This document shows, in pieces, positions 11,278 through 22,537 of a DNA stretch of 64,000 nucleotides; position 1 is the first letter of the stretch, and every line of letters starts with the position of its first letter. The notes below the pieces were generated by a model. It made no database searches and was not told the DNA's origin. It saw only the letters and a program-made list of their open reading frames with translations. Source of the DNA: Trichaptum fuscoviolaceum (Eukaryota > Basidiomycota > Agaricomycetes > Hymenochaetales > Trichaptaceae); NCBI GenBank assembly GCA_910574455.1, contig CAJSYZ010000002.1:3001671-3065670 (forward strand), in the 5' to 3' direction. The position numbers and the translations under genes were made by a program.

Positions 11278-14200
11278 GAGTCGTATGACTCCGCAACTTC
11301 AAGTTGAACTTTCCGTGTCCCCTTCAAGTTTAACTTCCAACGTTGTTACGCATACAATGATTCAAGACCATGATTATACAGCCTGAAGTTCAAGTGGCTT
11401 CATCTTGAAGTAATAAGCAATAATTCCCCATAAACTTCAAATCAGGGCCCATCCGCCGAGGGAAGACGATCCTCCAACTGTCCGAGTCCAAGTCGCGAAT
11501 CATGTCACTAGAACAAGTACAAGTTCAAGTTATCACTGGCTACTAGCTAGCAGTATACTTCAAGTTCACGGATGGAAACCACACTTGCAATATCATTCCC
11601 ATTTCCTCAAGTCATACATGTACTACCACATAAAGCGCACGCCAAAGGCCATCAAACACAGAGCAGGAAACAAACGTACGAATACGCAACACCATCGCAT
11701 GAGAATAAGAAAAGAGCTCCACTAATTACTACTATAGGAGTTGAGAGGAGCATCGTTATACTTCATTGTCCGGAAGTGCATTCATGCCTAGCTTGAATTC
11801 ACTTTCAGCTAGAGAAAAAGAGGTCTCAAGATCTTTCACCGTTTGCCATAGAGCGACACCATAAGTATAACCGTCGAGTACACTCTGATTATCCCTATCC
11901 CTCGCTTCGATGAGTCCGCAAGCTGAAATGGTACCAACTGCACGTCTGTGCTGATCAATGATTATGGCACCCGAATCCCCCGGTTCTGCGAACATAGCAT
12001 TGTTCCTATGCCCGATATTCCCTAAACCAACCGAACCCGGTGGGATCTGTAAAGCAATATGCGTAGTCTGCTCAACGTGCCCAGGGGAAACCTGCATAGA
12101 TCTGAGAACGGCAGCAACGTTGTTGACCTCGCCTAACGTATGGCCAGTTTTCCAGCCCCATTTGTACACAGTTCGCTTAAACCCCACAGCGACGAGATTG
12201 TCGATGAAAGTCCATCCATAATCATAATCTGCGTCCAATTGGTGCTCCTGGACCCGGGGGAATATATTTTCTTCCGGAACATATCCCGCAATTCGGATTG
12301 GACTAAAGAAGTCCCTCCCTTTCCAGCCAAGCCTAGACAAGAGTGCTTCTCGTGGTACAGACTGAGCTGCCGACGATGGAGGAAGCCTATTAATGTCGAT
12401 GACGTTATAGAAATTGTTCCAACTGAGACCTTCACCATCAGTAGAGGAAAATTCAAATTCGTTGGGGAGGCTTGGTCGTCCACCTCGATCAAGCACCAAT
12501 CCGTAAGGTAGGGTGTCTTGGAGATAGTCAAGTTACCCATTCTTCGAGGGGGAGCATTGGCCACTTTCCCAATACGATTATTAATCCACAAATGTGGCGA
12601 TGACGTCTTATCAAGCCAAGATTGCTCAATGAATTGACACTTGTTTACGATATCCGCGAAAGCTTGTTGTTCAGCAGACGGCGGAAGATCAGGTGCCAGT
12701 GGCTGAGTAAACGCTGCCGCTTCTAACTCATCGTGAAGCGCGCCAATCATTGGCACATGGGCGGCTAGAGCCTCGCGAGAGAAGAGATAAATTGGGCAAT
12801 TGTCGTTTGGGTCGCGCGGCTTATTTGTTGTATCTGCGTATGGATCGTAGTCTCCGAATTTCGAAGGAACGTTGCCATGGCGAGTACCGAGGATGAACAC
12901 CTTGAACGTCGTGTTATCGAGCTTTTGTAGGATAAAGAGCGACCCCGTTGAGAAGCCACCCTCCAGATTGCCAAGGCAAGTTCCTGTGACCATGGAGAAA
13001 GACGGTGTCATACGACTGATTGGCTTGTTGGCAGCTGCCACTGGCCTGCTTGGGAAATCCATCATGCGATCCCACAGGCGGAAATAATTATCGGCTCCCG
13101 CAGGTGCGGTGAACAGTATCTCTGTTGGGTAGGCGTAGGGTTCTGCCCCGTGAGCGCTAGCGACAAGGGGCCTGGTGCTGTTACCGTCATTATGCTCAGT
13201 GACATCCCCCGCACCTCCATTGTTCGTCGGAGCAGTGCGACGATCGGAACGTCTGGGAAGGTTGGTGAGTTCCGGATGAAAACTGAAGCCAGTGTGAACG
13301 GGAGCGGTATTGCCAACGCCAGTCTCAGCATGACCGCTAGCCAGAGTATTTGAGTCGCCGGTGCCAGTGCGCACAACAGGTGGAACACTGACAGAAGTTG
13401 CCCTGGCCTGAGGCGCTAATGATTTTTCGCTCCCTGAGCTCGACCTCAACGTCGAAGATGCGCATTTCAAAGAGGAACTCTTTAACGCGTTCCGCGATGC
13501 GGCACACATCTTCAGTGCGAAGTGACGGGTCGTTGACTCCGATCAAAACAAAAACAGGGCACACCCGACTATCTCCGTAGGCAACACGGTTGGCTTCCAG
13601 ACTGTTCCACCGCAAATTCTCGGAATCGAGATACTTCATGATCTTCTTGAGCAGTTGCGGCCATACATTGGCAATCCGGTGATTTCCAACAATGCCCACA
13701 TATTTACGTTTTTTGGTCGCCGTCCAATTGGGACCGGTTCGCCCGAGCAGGCGCGGTTTGCCAGGGAAGCCAAGGTAGTAACCTTTCTGCTCCTCTTCTG
13801 ACACATGTGTTCGTCGTGGGAGATAAGCGTTAGGATTTTGCGCGAGAATCGTATTCACAACCGCTGAAGACAGGACGGACTTGGTTTGCTGTGACTTCAA
13901 GTCTGGTTGAAGGGATGCGAGAGGAATTGATAGTAGGAGGCTTCCCCCCTCCGAGTCTAAGGAACTCGTGACGGTGAATGACCCACGGGCAGGGCCACCG
14001 GCAATGATAAATCGTTCCCCCGAACCTTGTCCTTGCACAGGTTCGTCATCAGTAATCGCAGTTTCTGGGGCCTGTGAAACTGGTAACGGGTTAAGTACCA
14101 ATCAGTTTCGCCAGTGTCAGTGAAGGGAAGGAAGGACTCACTTTCAGTCGGCATTGATGAAGAATGTCCTCCTGCAGCTTCTTCAACGTTAACCCCTAGG

Positions 14201-14409
14201 GCCTGCAAAACTAGAGATGGGTGATGCAGTAATCAGTATTGCCAGTGTCAGTGAAGGAAGGCATAGGACGCACATTGCGCACTGAAAGGTGGCGTTGTAA
14301 CTCCCAGTACATCTTCTCTTGTACTATTGGGGTAGTCAGCAATCAGTATTGCCTGTGACAGAGATGGAGAACGCAGAACTCACATCCGCGTCGGTCATTG
14401 TTTGCTCTA
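11278..14409. repeat. Segmental tandem duplication, copy 2
   Basis: This is the second copy of the block at 6361-10067, in the same orientation and lacking the solo LTR. It starts at GAGTCGTATGACTCCGCAAC and ends after TTGTTTGCTCTA, beyond which the two flanks differ completely. Confidence 0.9.
11756..14398 (-). pseudogene. Trypsin-like (PA-clan) serine protease, copy 2, with small indels
   Basis: Same gene as copy 1 but without the LTR. The region read as one piece runs from LGTRHGNV through DTTNKPRDPNDN and YLFSREALAAHVPM into the C-terminal half with EPGDSGAII, ending at 11756. Compared with copy 1 it lacks two bases near 14312 (second exon), two near 13396 and two near 12471, each shifting the frame. 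Where copy 1 is broken (7333 and 7201) copy 2 is open, so the ancestor must have been intact. The start ATG lies at 14396-14398 and the three short first exons and their introns are preserved. It is probably non-functional as assembled, unless the indels are sequencing errors. Confidence 0.68.
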
Positions 14410-15082
14410 CTAGTAGTATTCCTTGGATGTGGCCCTGGCAAGCCTGGAGGTTGGGGGGCGGTGGATGTCATAGTGGTAGTACTGGTAGTAGTTGCTGGTT
14501 ACTAGTAAGTAGTAGAAGTGAAAACAAGAGACTACTACTAAATAAATAGTAGTACTGGTAGTACGTCACTGCCAGCAGAGCCTGAGGGTTCAAGTTCCGA
14601 GGCCAGTGAGTGCCAGTCTTTTATACAACTTCAACTCATCATTCACACGCCGGTGCGGCGCCACCGTGACTCCGAGTCCGACTCCGAGTCGGACAGGCTC
14701 GGAGTCACTGCCAGTGCCAGTGGTGCCACCGTGACTGCCAGTGGCACTGGCACTCAGGTGGCACCATGCACTCACTGGCACCTGAGGCTGAGGCTGCCAC
14801 TGAAGGAGCCTTAACCTGAGGTGGCTGAGAAGTAACTTGAATTCAAATTCAATGATAATGTGGAGTACAAATCATGAGGCTACTACTACTACTAGTAACT
14901 TCAACTTGAAGTTGAAGCAAACTTTGAACGCAACACGCCATTCAAGAAAATGACAAACATCATACTAGTAGTAGTTGACCAGGAAGATAAAGATCAAGCA
15001 GCTCGTTGCATCCAAACCCTTCAAGTTGTCCTGTCACGGTACTCGTACACGGATACCTCCAAATCCGCCATTGCCAGTGGCT
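14410..15082. repeat. Palindrome-rich spacer
   Basis: No gene is seen. It contains TAGTAGTACTGGTAGTAC, CCGAGTCCGACTCCGAGTCGG, GCCAGTGCCAGTGG and ACTACTACTACTAGTAAC words; the AGTCC/CCGAG part near 14670-14705 can fold into a long hairpin. Confidence 0.65.
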
Positions 15083-18000
15083 TCACTGTGTGATCGTCTG
15101 AGTTGACACATCTGTGAGCTGCTGCACGCCTGCGCCTAAAATCCGAAGTACCAAAGAATCAATGGGTAGTTCATCCTCAGCCTGCGAGTTGGCGCCTAGT
15201 AAGATGGACCGCAACTTCTGGCCCCAAAAACGCCCACTGATATGCGACTCATTGAAATTCCGGCCGTAAGGCTTGTTTTGATCCGCTATCTCGCATAATG
15301 TGAGCAGTCGGGTTTTTACAGGTTCGGGGAAAACATCCTTTTGCACTTTCAAAATGTCCTCAGCATTCTCAACAAATGTGCGAAGGCCAGCGGGGTCACT
15401 GATTTCAGAGCGGTCATGGGCAACCTTGTTTAAAAACATTCGGAATCGTGTGTCGTTGAAAATGTCAGGGACGAGTTCGTCTACCAAGATAATTCTCATC
15501 GCAGTGTCGAGGGTTAAAGCCTTCTCCCTATGCTCATTACGTCGATTCAATAGCCGCCGTAGTCTCAAATCATCGGGAGACACGCTCGTGTCTTCACGGG
15601 CTTTGGGGATGGGTTCGTTCGTCTGACCCGCTTTCAGGTCGGCGGATGCCATTGGCACGGTGGCCTCCATTTTCAGGCATAAACGGTCGAAGTATTCTTG
15701 CATCTCCTTCAACGCGACATTGACCTGCGGCACTTCGAGAGTCCCGCCTACAGCCACGCACGGTATATCCTCCGGGCCCACGTACTCTTGCCCGTCCAGC
15801 TCAGCCATCCTGGCAAAGTGGTCCTCGAAGTGGAACTTTACCATCAAGCCTTTGAACCGATGTTCATACATTTGGTCGTCAAAGAGATAGCCGGTAAAAT
15901 CCTTATCCAGTATTACTTTCGCGTTTGTGTTCCAGGCCGCGTCGGCATCCAGCAAATCAATAGTCTGAGGATCCATCGGGTTCCTTTCCAGCTGGCTTAG
16001 CCGGCGATCGAGGAGGAAGAATAGTCTTCGGTGAAATTCGAAGACTATAAAAAATCGGACCAGGAAAAATTTGAACTGGTCGACGATTGATGCGTTAAGT
16101 AGTGGCTGCCAGGAGTATGGCGTCGCCGTCTTTTCCTTCGATGCATCCTCCGACACATCCACAGCCTCGAACTCATCCTTTCCATTTCCCTTTCCCTTTC
16201 CCTTTCCCTTTCCCTTTCCCTTTCCCTTTCCCTTTCCCTTTCCCTTTCCCTTTCCCTTTCCCTTTCCCTTTCCCTTTCCCTTTCCCTTTCCCTTTCCCTT
16301 TCCCTTTCCCTTTCCCTTTCCCTTTCCCTTTCCCTTTCCCTTCCCCTTTCCTTCATCATTTCCCTTCGCATACGCCTCTGTCAGCTCTAACTCTGCCAAG
16401 GACTTGGTGATGTCGACAATCAGGTCGTCGAATAGATGCCTTGGAATGATAGCAATGTCATTAGACAGGATTGTCGCTGGGCCCTGAGCTATGCCACTCA
16501 TGCCGACTTCGCCTGTACGTCGTCCTTCCTTTAGCTTCTTGCCCGGCCCAGGTGATAGGGTCGCGAACTTCATGTAGAGTTGTTCAACCTTGTTCAAAAA
16601 ATTTCGAATCATAAAACCACTTTCGCCAGTAACGTCATAAGGGATGACCTGTTTTGGAGAGAAGAATCCTTTCTCTAATGGGAACGCAATTATGAAGCTT
16701 TTCATGACGACTACCCTATTGTCCTCGCAGAGGGTGCGTATTTTACTGCTGGCTTTGGCGGCTTCGTTCTGGGTGAGATCCTGTGAGCTTCATTTGTTTT
16801 ACGATAGCAGCTCAAAATTGGCTTACCCCTTTGGCGGCTGCCGCACTAATCTGTAAGTCGTGTACTGTGTATACAAGACCCTTCACTGTCTCCTGCAAAC
16901 ACTTGTAAGTCCCAGCCATCTCCTCGAGTGTCACTTTGTCCGCCTTCGAGTCCAATTCCTCAGTCACATCAACGAATGCGTCGTCAATAGCCCGTATATG
17001 TCCTACAATCCGCTGTTCCTTTTCTAGTGACTGCTTTCGATAATTTTCCAGGTTAGTGAGCCTGCGCGAAGTCACGGCGAAGAGACTCTCCTGAGCTGAA
17101 GCTCTCGCGATTAGGGTGTAATCTTGAGCGAGCTGTTTCTTTAGAGCTTCAATAGCGTCCTCATGCTTTTTCAATTGCTCCTCATGTATATCCTTCTCCT
17201 TGTGAAGCTGGAGTGAGTCAGTCGCCCGGCTGAAGTTGGCTTCTGAGAGGTTTGATTCGACATTTGAGATAAGTTTTTTGGTTTTCATCAACTCATTCTG
17301 CAAAAGCTTTAATTGCTCCTGATCACTGTCCCGCTTATTTATCAGGAGTTCCCTATGCCTCCGTTCGAAATCTTCCTTTTCATCTCGAAGCCTTCTTTCT
17401 TTCTCCTCAGTGTCGATCCGAAGTTGCTCTAGCTCTTTCATAGAGGCTAAGGCCTTCATGATATCGTTGTAGGGGGAACGGCCGATGTGTTTGTGGATGT
17501 TGCTGCCACTGTCAGATGATCAGAATCGGATGCGTACTCAGGCTGGCGCCGTAACTCACGACTCAGATACGTCAGCTTCATGTTCCGACACCTTCAAGTT
17601 CAAGTTTCCGGCCTCACTGGCATGTAATTCCGTGACTTCGCCACTTGATGCGTGCATTCCAAATTCAAGAATGGTCAGACTCGGACGCGCACTCAGGCTG
17701 ATACCGTTACTCACGACTCGGATTCGGCGTCAGCTTCCAGCACTGGCACCTTACTGGTACTAGCCTCACAGTCACTAGCAGCCTGAGCGGTATGTGATTC
17801 CAAGACTTCGCCACTGCCAGTGGGCCAAATTTAAGAGTCAGAATCAGGCGCATAGTAATCAGGCTGAGACCGTCACTCACGGTTTGTCCGGAAGTCCGTT
17901 TGCGATTATTACAGCTGCGCGTGCTGCTAGGTCTGTCTTTTTTGTTCCGGGTTTCTCCACCCATGCTTGCAAGATGAATTTTATACGGTCAAGGACGTTT

Positions 18001-18134
18001 GCCAAGTAAATATCCTCCTTCGCAACGGGGTGTGAACCCAATCCTATACTAGCCGCTGTTTTTAGTAAAGGAATGGAAATTAGTAGTGAATATTTCAGAC
18101 AACTGTCAGTATACCATGACGATATACGGACCAT
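15083..18134 (-). CDS. Unknown cargo protein: coiled coil plus long Gly-Lys repeat
   Basis: Five exons join in frame on the minus strand: 17881-18134, 17715-17774, 17560-17616, 16827-17508 and 15083-16780, giving 916 residues. The first exon encodes a mixed segment with SIGLGSHPVAKEDIYLANV. Exons 2 and 3 are short related acidic modules (EASTSKVPVLEADAESE and EAGNLNLKVSEHEADVSE). Exon 4 is a highly charged coiled coil (from KELEQLRIDTEEKERRLR on). Exon 5 contains about 50 residues of alternating Gly-Lys written by a TTTCCC hexanucleotide array, then an alpha-helical C-terminal part without a motif I know. The ATG at 18132-18134 is the first in frame, but earlier exons cannot be excluded. No catalytic or DNA-binding motif is visible. 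The exons are free of stops, so the gene may be intact. Confidence 0.7.
16185..16342 (+). repeat. Hexanucleotide array (TTTCCC)n inside a coding exon
   Basis: About 26 copies of TTTCCC, almost perfect, with one TTCCCC variant at the right end. On the minus strand it codes for alternating Gly and Lys in the cargo protein at 15083-18134. Other frames give Arg-Glu or Pro-Phe repeats and are shadows. Confidence 0.95.
17517..17880 (-). repeat. Tandem duplicated exon-intron units
   Basis: Units of roughly 150-170 bases repeat the order: splice donor GTGAGT(A/T/G)ACGG, ...CAGCCTGAGT/ATTACG..., TGGCGAAGTC(A/T)(C/T)GGAAT, splice acceptor, short acidic exon. The two complete exons are 60 and 57 nt, both splitting a codon after its second base, so gain or loss of a unit keeps the frame. 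Confidence 0.7.
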
Positions 18135-18149
18135 TAACAATATGGTGAG

Positions 18150-19563
18150 CCCTACTATCAGCGTTTCCTGTGCCGGACATAAATACGTTGAAAGTATCTG
18201 ATGCCATGTTCAAGTTGATGTTTTTTCTGCTATGTATTGATAAAAGTTGCGGCGGGCTGGGGCACAGAGACAGCCAGCGCAGTTTAGTTCAAGTTTCAGG
18301 TTCAATTTGACTCTGGATGGGTATTGGGTTACTGCTAAAGCCTAGTCCGGACGCTCACTACTAGTAGTAGCAGGCTGAAGTTCAAGGACTCGGAGTTGCC
18401 ACTGGCACTGGTGACTGCGAGTCGGAGTCACCGTGACGCACGCGGCGGTGACGAGTCACTGGCAGCGGTTCAAGTTCAACTTGAATCTGGCTGCCAGTGG
18501 CAGCTACTACTACTACTACTATACTACTACTAGCCTGAGTAGTAGTACTACTAGTACTACTAGTAGTAGTGCACGGCGCCGGTGACTCAGCACGACTTTG
18601 AAGTTCAAGTTGCTGCTGGCAACGGCCCGTTTCGAACTCCGGACAGGAAGTCCCCTGTCACTGCCAGTGCCTGCCAGCCTGCCAGTGAGTGCCAGTGAGT
18701 GACAATCTCCGAGTCTACCACTGTTAGTAATACTACTAGTAGTAGTATTAGTAGTATTAGAGCTCTAGTTGTAGTACTAAAATACATACATGTGCGGAAC
18801 ATCCGATTCGGCTCTGAACAAGTTCCGGCCACTGGCACTGGCAGACGATCTTCAAGGCCTGGCTGAGCTTCAGTTGAGGAGGGCCGGTGACAAGCACAAT
18901 GATATGGGCTTCGTAAGTAGTTGCGACAGATGGGGCAGAATCCGGGTTCTTGAGAGCTGAACCGACATCCAGAAGTAGAGGGGATTCAAGGCCTGACACA
19001 CCTGAGTTCGGATAGCAAGAGAGCGCCGGAAGGGCCTACTACTACTACTACTACTATAGTACTACTACTACTAGTAGTACTAGGCCAACACCGGCAGCCT
19101 CACTCACTGGGCTGGCAGGCTGACCTGATCCCGGGCCGGGTCCTGCCAGTGGCAGTGGCAGTGGCACAAACTTGAACGTGGCTCAAATTGTCCCGATATA
19201 ACTGAAGGACCAAGTCGCCAGAGGCCTTTATCGAGGGTCCCACAAATCGGCAGTCTGCTGAGTTTCCGCTGAGTGAGAGTTCACTAAAGTTAGTACTAGT
19301 AAGTTAGTAACTACCGCCTGTCATCATTCACTCACACCAATGTGACTGGCACTGGTACTCACTGGCAGGCTCAGCCTGAGGATGATGACCGATGATGCCC
19401 CTATAGATCCACGCCGTTCACACGGCGCTTAAACTTGAACCATCCTTCGTCAACAAGCCTTGCTTTTCTTTCAATTACTACTCTCCGCCGCTGGTAGTGG
19501 CACGCCATTACTGGTATTTCTTACCATTGAGGCTCGAAGTTAGGTTACTGTCAAACTCCCAGC
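18150..19563. repeat. Palindrome-rich spacer
   Basis: No gene is seen. It contains long runs of CTACTACTACTA and its complement (near 18510-18570, 18730-18770 and 19040-19080), CACTGGCAGTGGCAG, GAGTCGGAGTCACCGTGACG and TTCAAGTTCAACTTGAA. It separates the minus-strand coiled-coil gene from the plus-strand gene that starts at 19564. Confidence 0.65.
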
Positions 19564-21429
19564 ATGTCAAGTTCCGAACGCGGGGACGAAACTTCAGGCT
19601 CTCGCTCGGATACAGATGACGAGTCAGTCTCTAGCCCGGATACAGATGATGAGCAGAGCGTTTCAGAATTCACCATACCTGGTACTCGCGACAGTAGTAG
19701 CTCAAAGCGCTCGATTGTCGATGGGTCCGACTCCGAGTCTGGCACCGACTGGGAACAGGATGCATTTCTCGAACTTATCGATTTCGGTAGGGATCATATT
19801 GCTTACTTACTACGCAGCTTGGCTTATCTTTGGTGAATTGACAGAGGACTTACCCCGAGGCTTTCAGTCAAAACTATTTATCGATAGCACCGTGGTCCAA
19901 TCAATCGTCAAAAGTTTGTCGTCCAAGATAAAGCGTGCAGACCGCGTCGGATTCTCGTCGGAGGACTTTCAGGAAACGCTTCACCTGGCTGAGCGCCTAG
20001 GGATGTGCTTTGATTCAGCAAATATGAGGATCCTTAAGAGGGATAGGGAGATTCAAGCTCTGCGGAGAAAGATGGAGAGGGCGATAGATCAGCTTGAGTC
20101 CAATACATTTCAGTACACGGACATGCTTTCAAACTCACTGAAGAGCTAGCGATCTTCAAGCATCACATGGTAAGCCCAGGCTGCATCTTGGACTTGAAAT
20201 AAACTCTGACTTAATCATTTCTAACTTCTCGTCCTATTCTTCTCGGTGATATACAGTCTGAGCCGCTTCATCTGCTTATCAACAAACGTGTGGATGAATT
20301 CAGACTTGCTGTCGCCACAGCCTTCATATCTGTTCTTCCCGGCGCATTTCCGTCAAGAAAACTCTCCAATATTTTTACTGGGGGCGTCATCTGGGACTAC
20401 TTTTTGACTTGCTTAGTAACCCATTATCATTCACACCATACGATCCTGCGCTGGCAAATTCGACTTGAGGATAGTAAGGAGCTCGGCAATCGTTGGATAC
20501 AGACGAAATCTGTCTTCTCTGCGATAAGGATTGACATCAAAGACACAGAGCTCGGGAGAAATATTCGTCATGAACTCGCTACTCAATTGAAGCACTTTAC
20601 GACAGTCATGGCTATGAATCTCGAAAGATCTGAACGCAAACCCCGAAATCCCAGGCTTGCGCTTAAGTTCTTCCTGCCCCTTCTTATTTGGTCCTATAAC
20701 GAATGCAAGGATTGGGTAGCCGCCTTAGACGAATGCAGTTCGGGACAACAGTCAGAGTCGACCAACATTCGACTCTCGGAAACAGAAGTCAATTGTTCTG
20801 CCACTCAGACGAAGGCTGTCTTTCAAGCCGGAACAGCACGTGATGCACGGCGTCAATGGAAACGTGAACTTGAACGTGCCGGTGGAGAGGGTGCTCTGTC
20901 CGACATTCAACAACTCATTCAGAAGTCAATGGATATTCTTGGCGCCGACTCGGCTGACGGCGTAGCATCCTCGTTGAAGATAAATCGACAACTCCTGCGC
21001 AAATATGGAGACCGTTCGGCCATCCTGAGCAGGTTCAATTGGATCAGGAAATGCTTAATTATCCTCTCTGACGACTTGCTCTTGGATATGCTCCTCAAAA
21101 ATGATGGTGCAATGCGTCGGTTTACGATGAAGATGGATGCCTCTCAAATAGGGATTATCGAAGCGAGTCAGGGCATTGGACGATTTGACAATGCCGATTA
21201 CAAAGATACAGACGAGGAAAATCTGGACAGGTCCACCCACTTGTTCCTCAAGGATATCGAGCACATGGAGCATCTTGAAGCCCTTGTTCCGACAGAAGAG
21301 AATATTGACTCTCTCGTCTTGAAAACAGTCAACGATCTACTTCATGAGTATGGTCCATTCTATTTAACGGATTATGGAATCCTATTTGCTCTTCTCGACA
21401 AATTGGACCCTATCCCACACCAGTACTGA
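19564..21429 (+). CDS. Unknown cargo protein with acidic Ser/Asp N-terminus
   Basis: Exon 1 (19564-19786) starts at ATG and encodes a Ser/Asp/Glu-rich region with DSESGTDWEQDAFLELIDF. A 58-nt intron leads to exon 2 (from 19845), a helical segment around RDREIQALRRKMERAIDQL. Exon 3 (acceptor at about 20257, stop at 21429) continues with LLINKRVDEFRLAVATAF to the end at DPIPHQY. Exon 2 meets a TAG at 20147-20149. The reading that fits exon 3 (KLTEELAIFKHHM then the GTAAGC donor at 20169) lies in another frame, so an apparent one-base shift sits between about 20115 and 20135. No domain is recognised. It is stop-free over 380 codons in exon 3, which supports real coding. Confidence 0.6.
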
Positions 21430-21749
21430 TATAAGTACGGCAGTGTACTAGCTGACGGTTACAAATCGATCCATTGGTCACCGGCACACCATTTTGGCTG
21501 AGGCCCAAGGACAAGTTTTTTTTCGTTCATGGACAAATATTATGTTTAAGGATTTGTACTCTTACTATTTAATGGTTTACTCTATGGTGATCCACTTACT
21601 CTTCTCTCTTCAGACTCTACTCTTTACAAGTCAGCTCTGTACTATAAGTACTAGTATTCAAGTTAGAAACCACTACCGCCAATAAATCTTCTTGAATATG
21701 ACAAAATAATATTTAATAATATTCATATACTTATCTTTATGACAGGTGC
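21430..21749. other. Region between the unknown gene and the nested element
   Basis: AT-rich sequence with no gene; probably the 3' end of the preceding transcript. The last seven bases, CAGGTGC at 21743-21749, recur at 24333-24339 and look like a target duplication. Confidence 0.5.
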
Positions 21750-21850
21750 CAGGCACCCAAGGGCATATTTTCAGAAAATATCCTCTAATAGAGGGTGATT
21801 GAATCAGGTGATTGAATCACAGATTCAATCAGTTGATTCAATCATTTATT
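21750..21850 (+). repeat. Left inverted repeat of nested element
   Basis: It pairs with 24232-24332. The inner half is itself made of alternating GATTGAATCA and TGATTCAATC, able to form small hairpins. Confidence 0.75.
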
Positions 21851-22138
21851 CATCAGGCAAGCAAGATTTGTTTAATACAGGGCATTGATATATTGTAGCA
21901 TATAGAAAATACATTGATTTACTGTGTAATTTACTCGACGTCAGAATCAGTGTCGTCACGGTCTTGCATCGCGGTGAATGTGCGACTTGACGGGTTCCGA
22001 GCGTGTGATCTGGGCACCGTGTGCCTCGTTCCTGCTGGAAGGCGGGACCACAAGAAGGACCATCTTCGCCTTTGGCTTCGGAGAGGGGCTGGCGCGTGAG
22101 TTTGGGCGTGGGTGCGTCATCACTCGATGCCTGCTCGG

Positions 22139-22537
22139 TTAATGAAATGGGAGAGGGGGATGCCTGGCGTGTACGTCGCGCATGTCCAACACGGAGTTTT
22201 GTTGAGTTTCTACGCAAAAACATGCGAAAAAGGACAAACATGAACATCCGACTTTATGCACACAAATGATACAATAGTAGCTGCACGTACCTTTCCACCT
22301 TGTCTTTCGCTGGGCTCTTCCCCGCGTGCCGTTGCCAATCTCCGGCGATTGTAGCAGCAGCTGGGTTCGCGGGTGCGGTTGTCTCCCCCTGCGCTGGCGG
22401 GGCGTCACATGCCTCGCCGTCAATGGATTCGGGCTTGGGTGAATCTCAATGAACTTGGAGAGAGCGAGGAGGCCATGGATCTGGCCAACGGCGACGGGCG
22501 CCGAGGGGTTGCGATGGTGGAAGTTGGCTGACAACAC
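22139..22537 (-). other. Proline/arginine-rich open frame inside the nested element, unplaced
   Basis: A 132-codon frame whose first part (VAVGQIHGLLALSKFIEIHP) has gene-like composition, followed by a possible donor GTACGT near 22291 and acceptor near 22209. No domain is recognised. It may be a captured host gene fragment. Other frames in 22500-23700 overlap on both strands and none stands out. Confidence 0.25.

Noticed and set aside
7201..13397. Repeat-induced point mutation as the cause of protease gene damage
   Set aside because: The copies differ by indels, with almost no C-to-T changes.
16045..16487. Open frames with (Arg-Glu)n and (Pro-Phe)n repeats over the hexanucleotide array
   Set aside because: They are other-frame readings of the TTTCCC array; only the Gly-Lys frame continues into non-repetitive coding sequence on both sides.
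18510..19090. CRISPR-like array from repeated ACTACTACT words
   Set aside because: Repeats are simple triplet runs and palindromes without regular spacers, in a eukaryotic genome.
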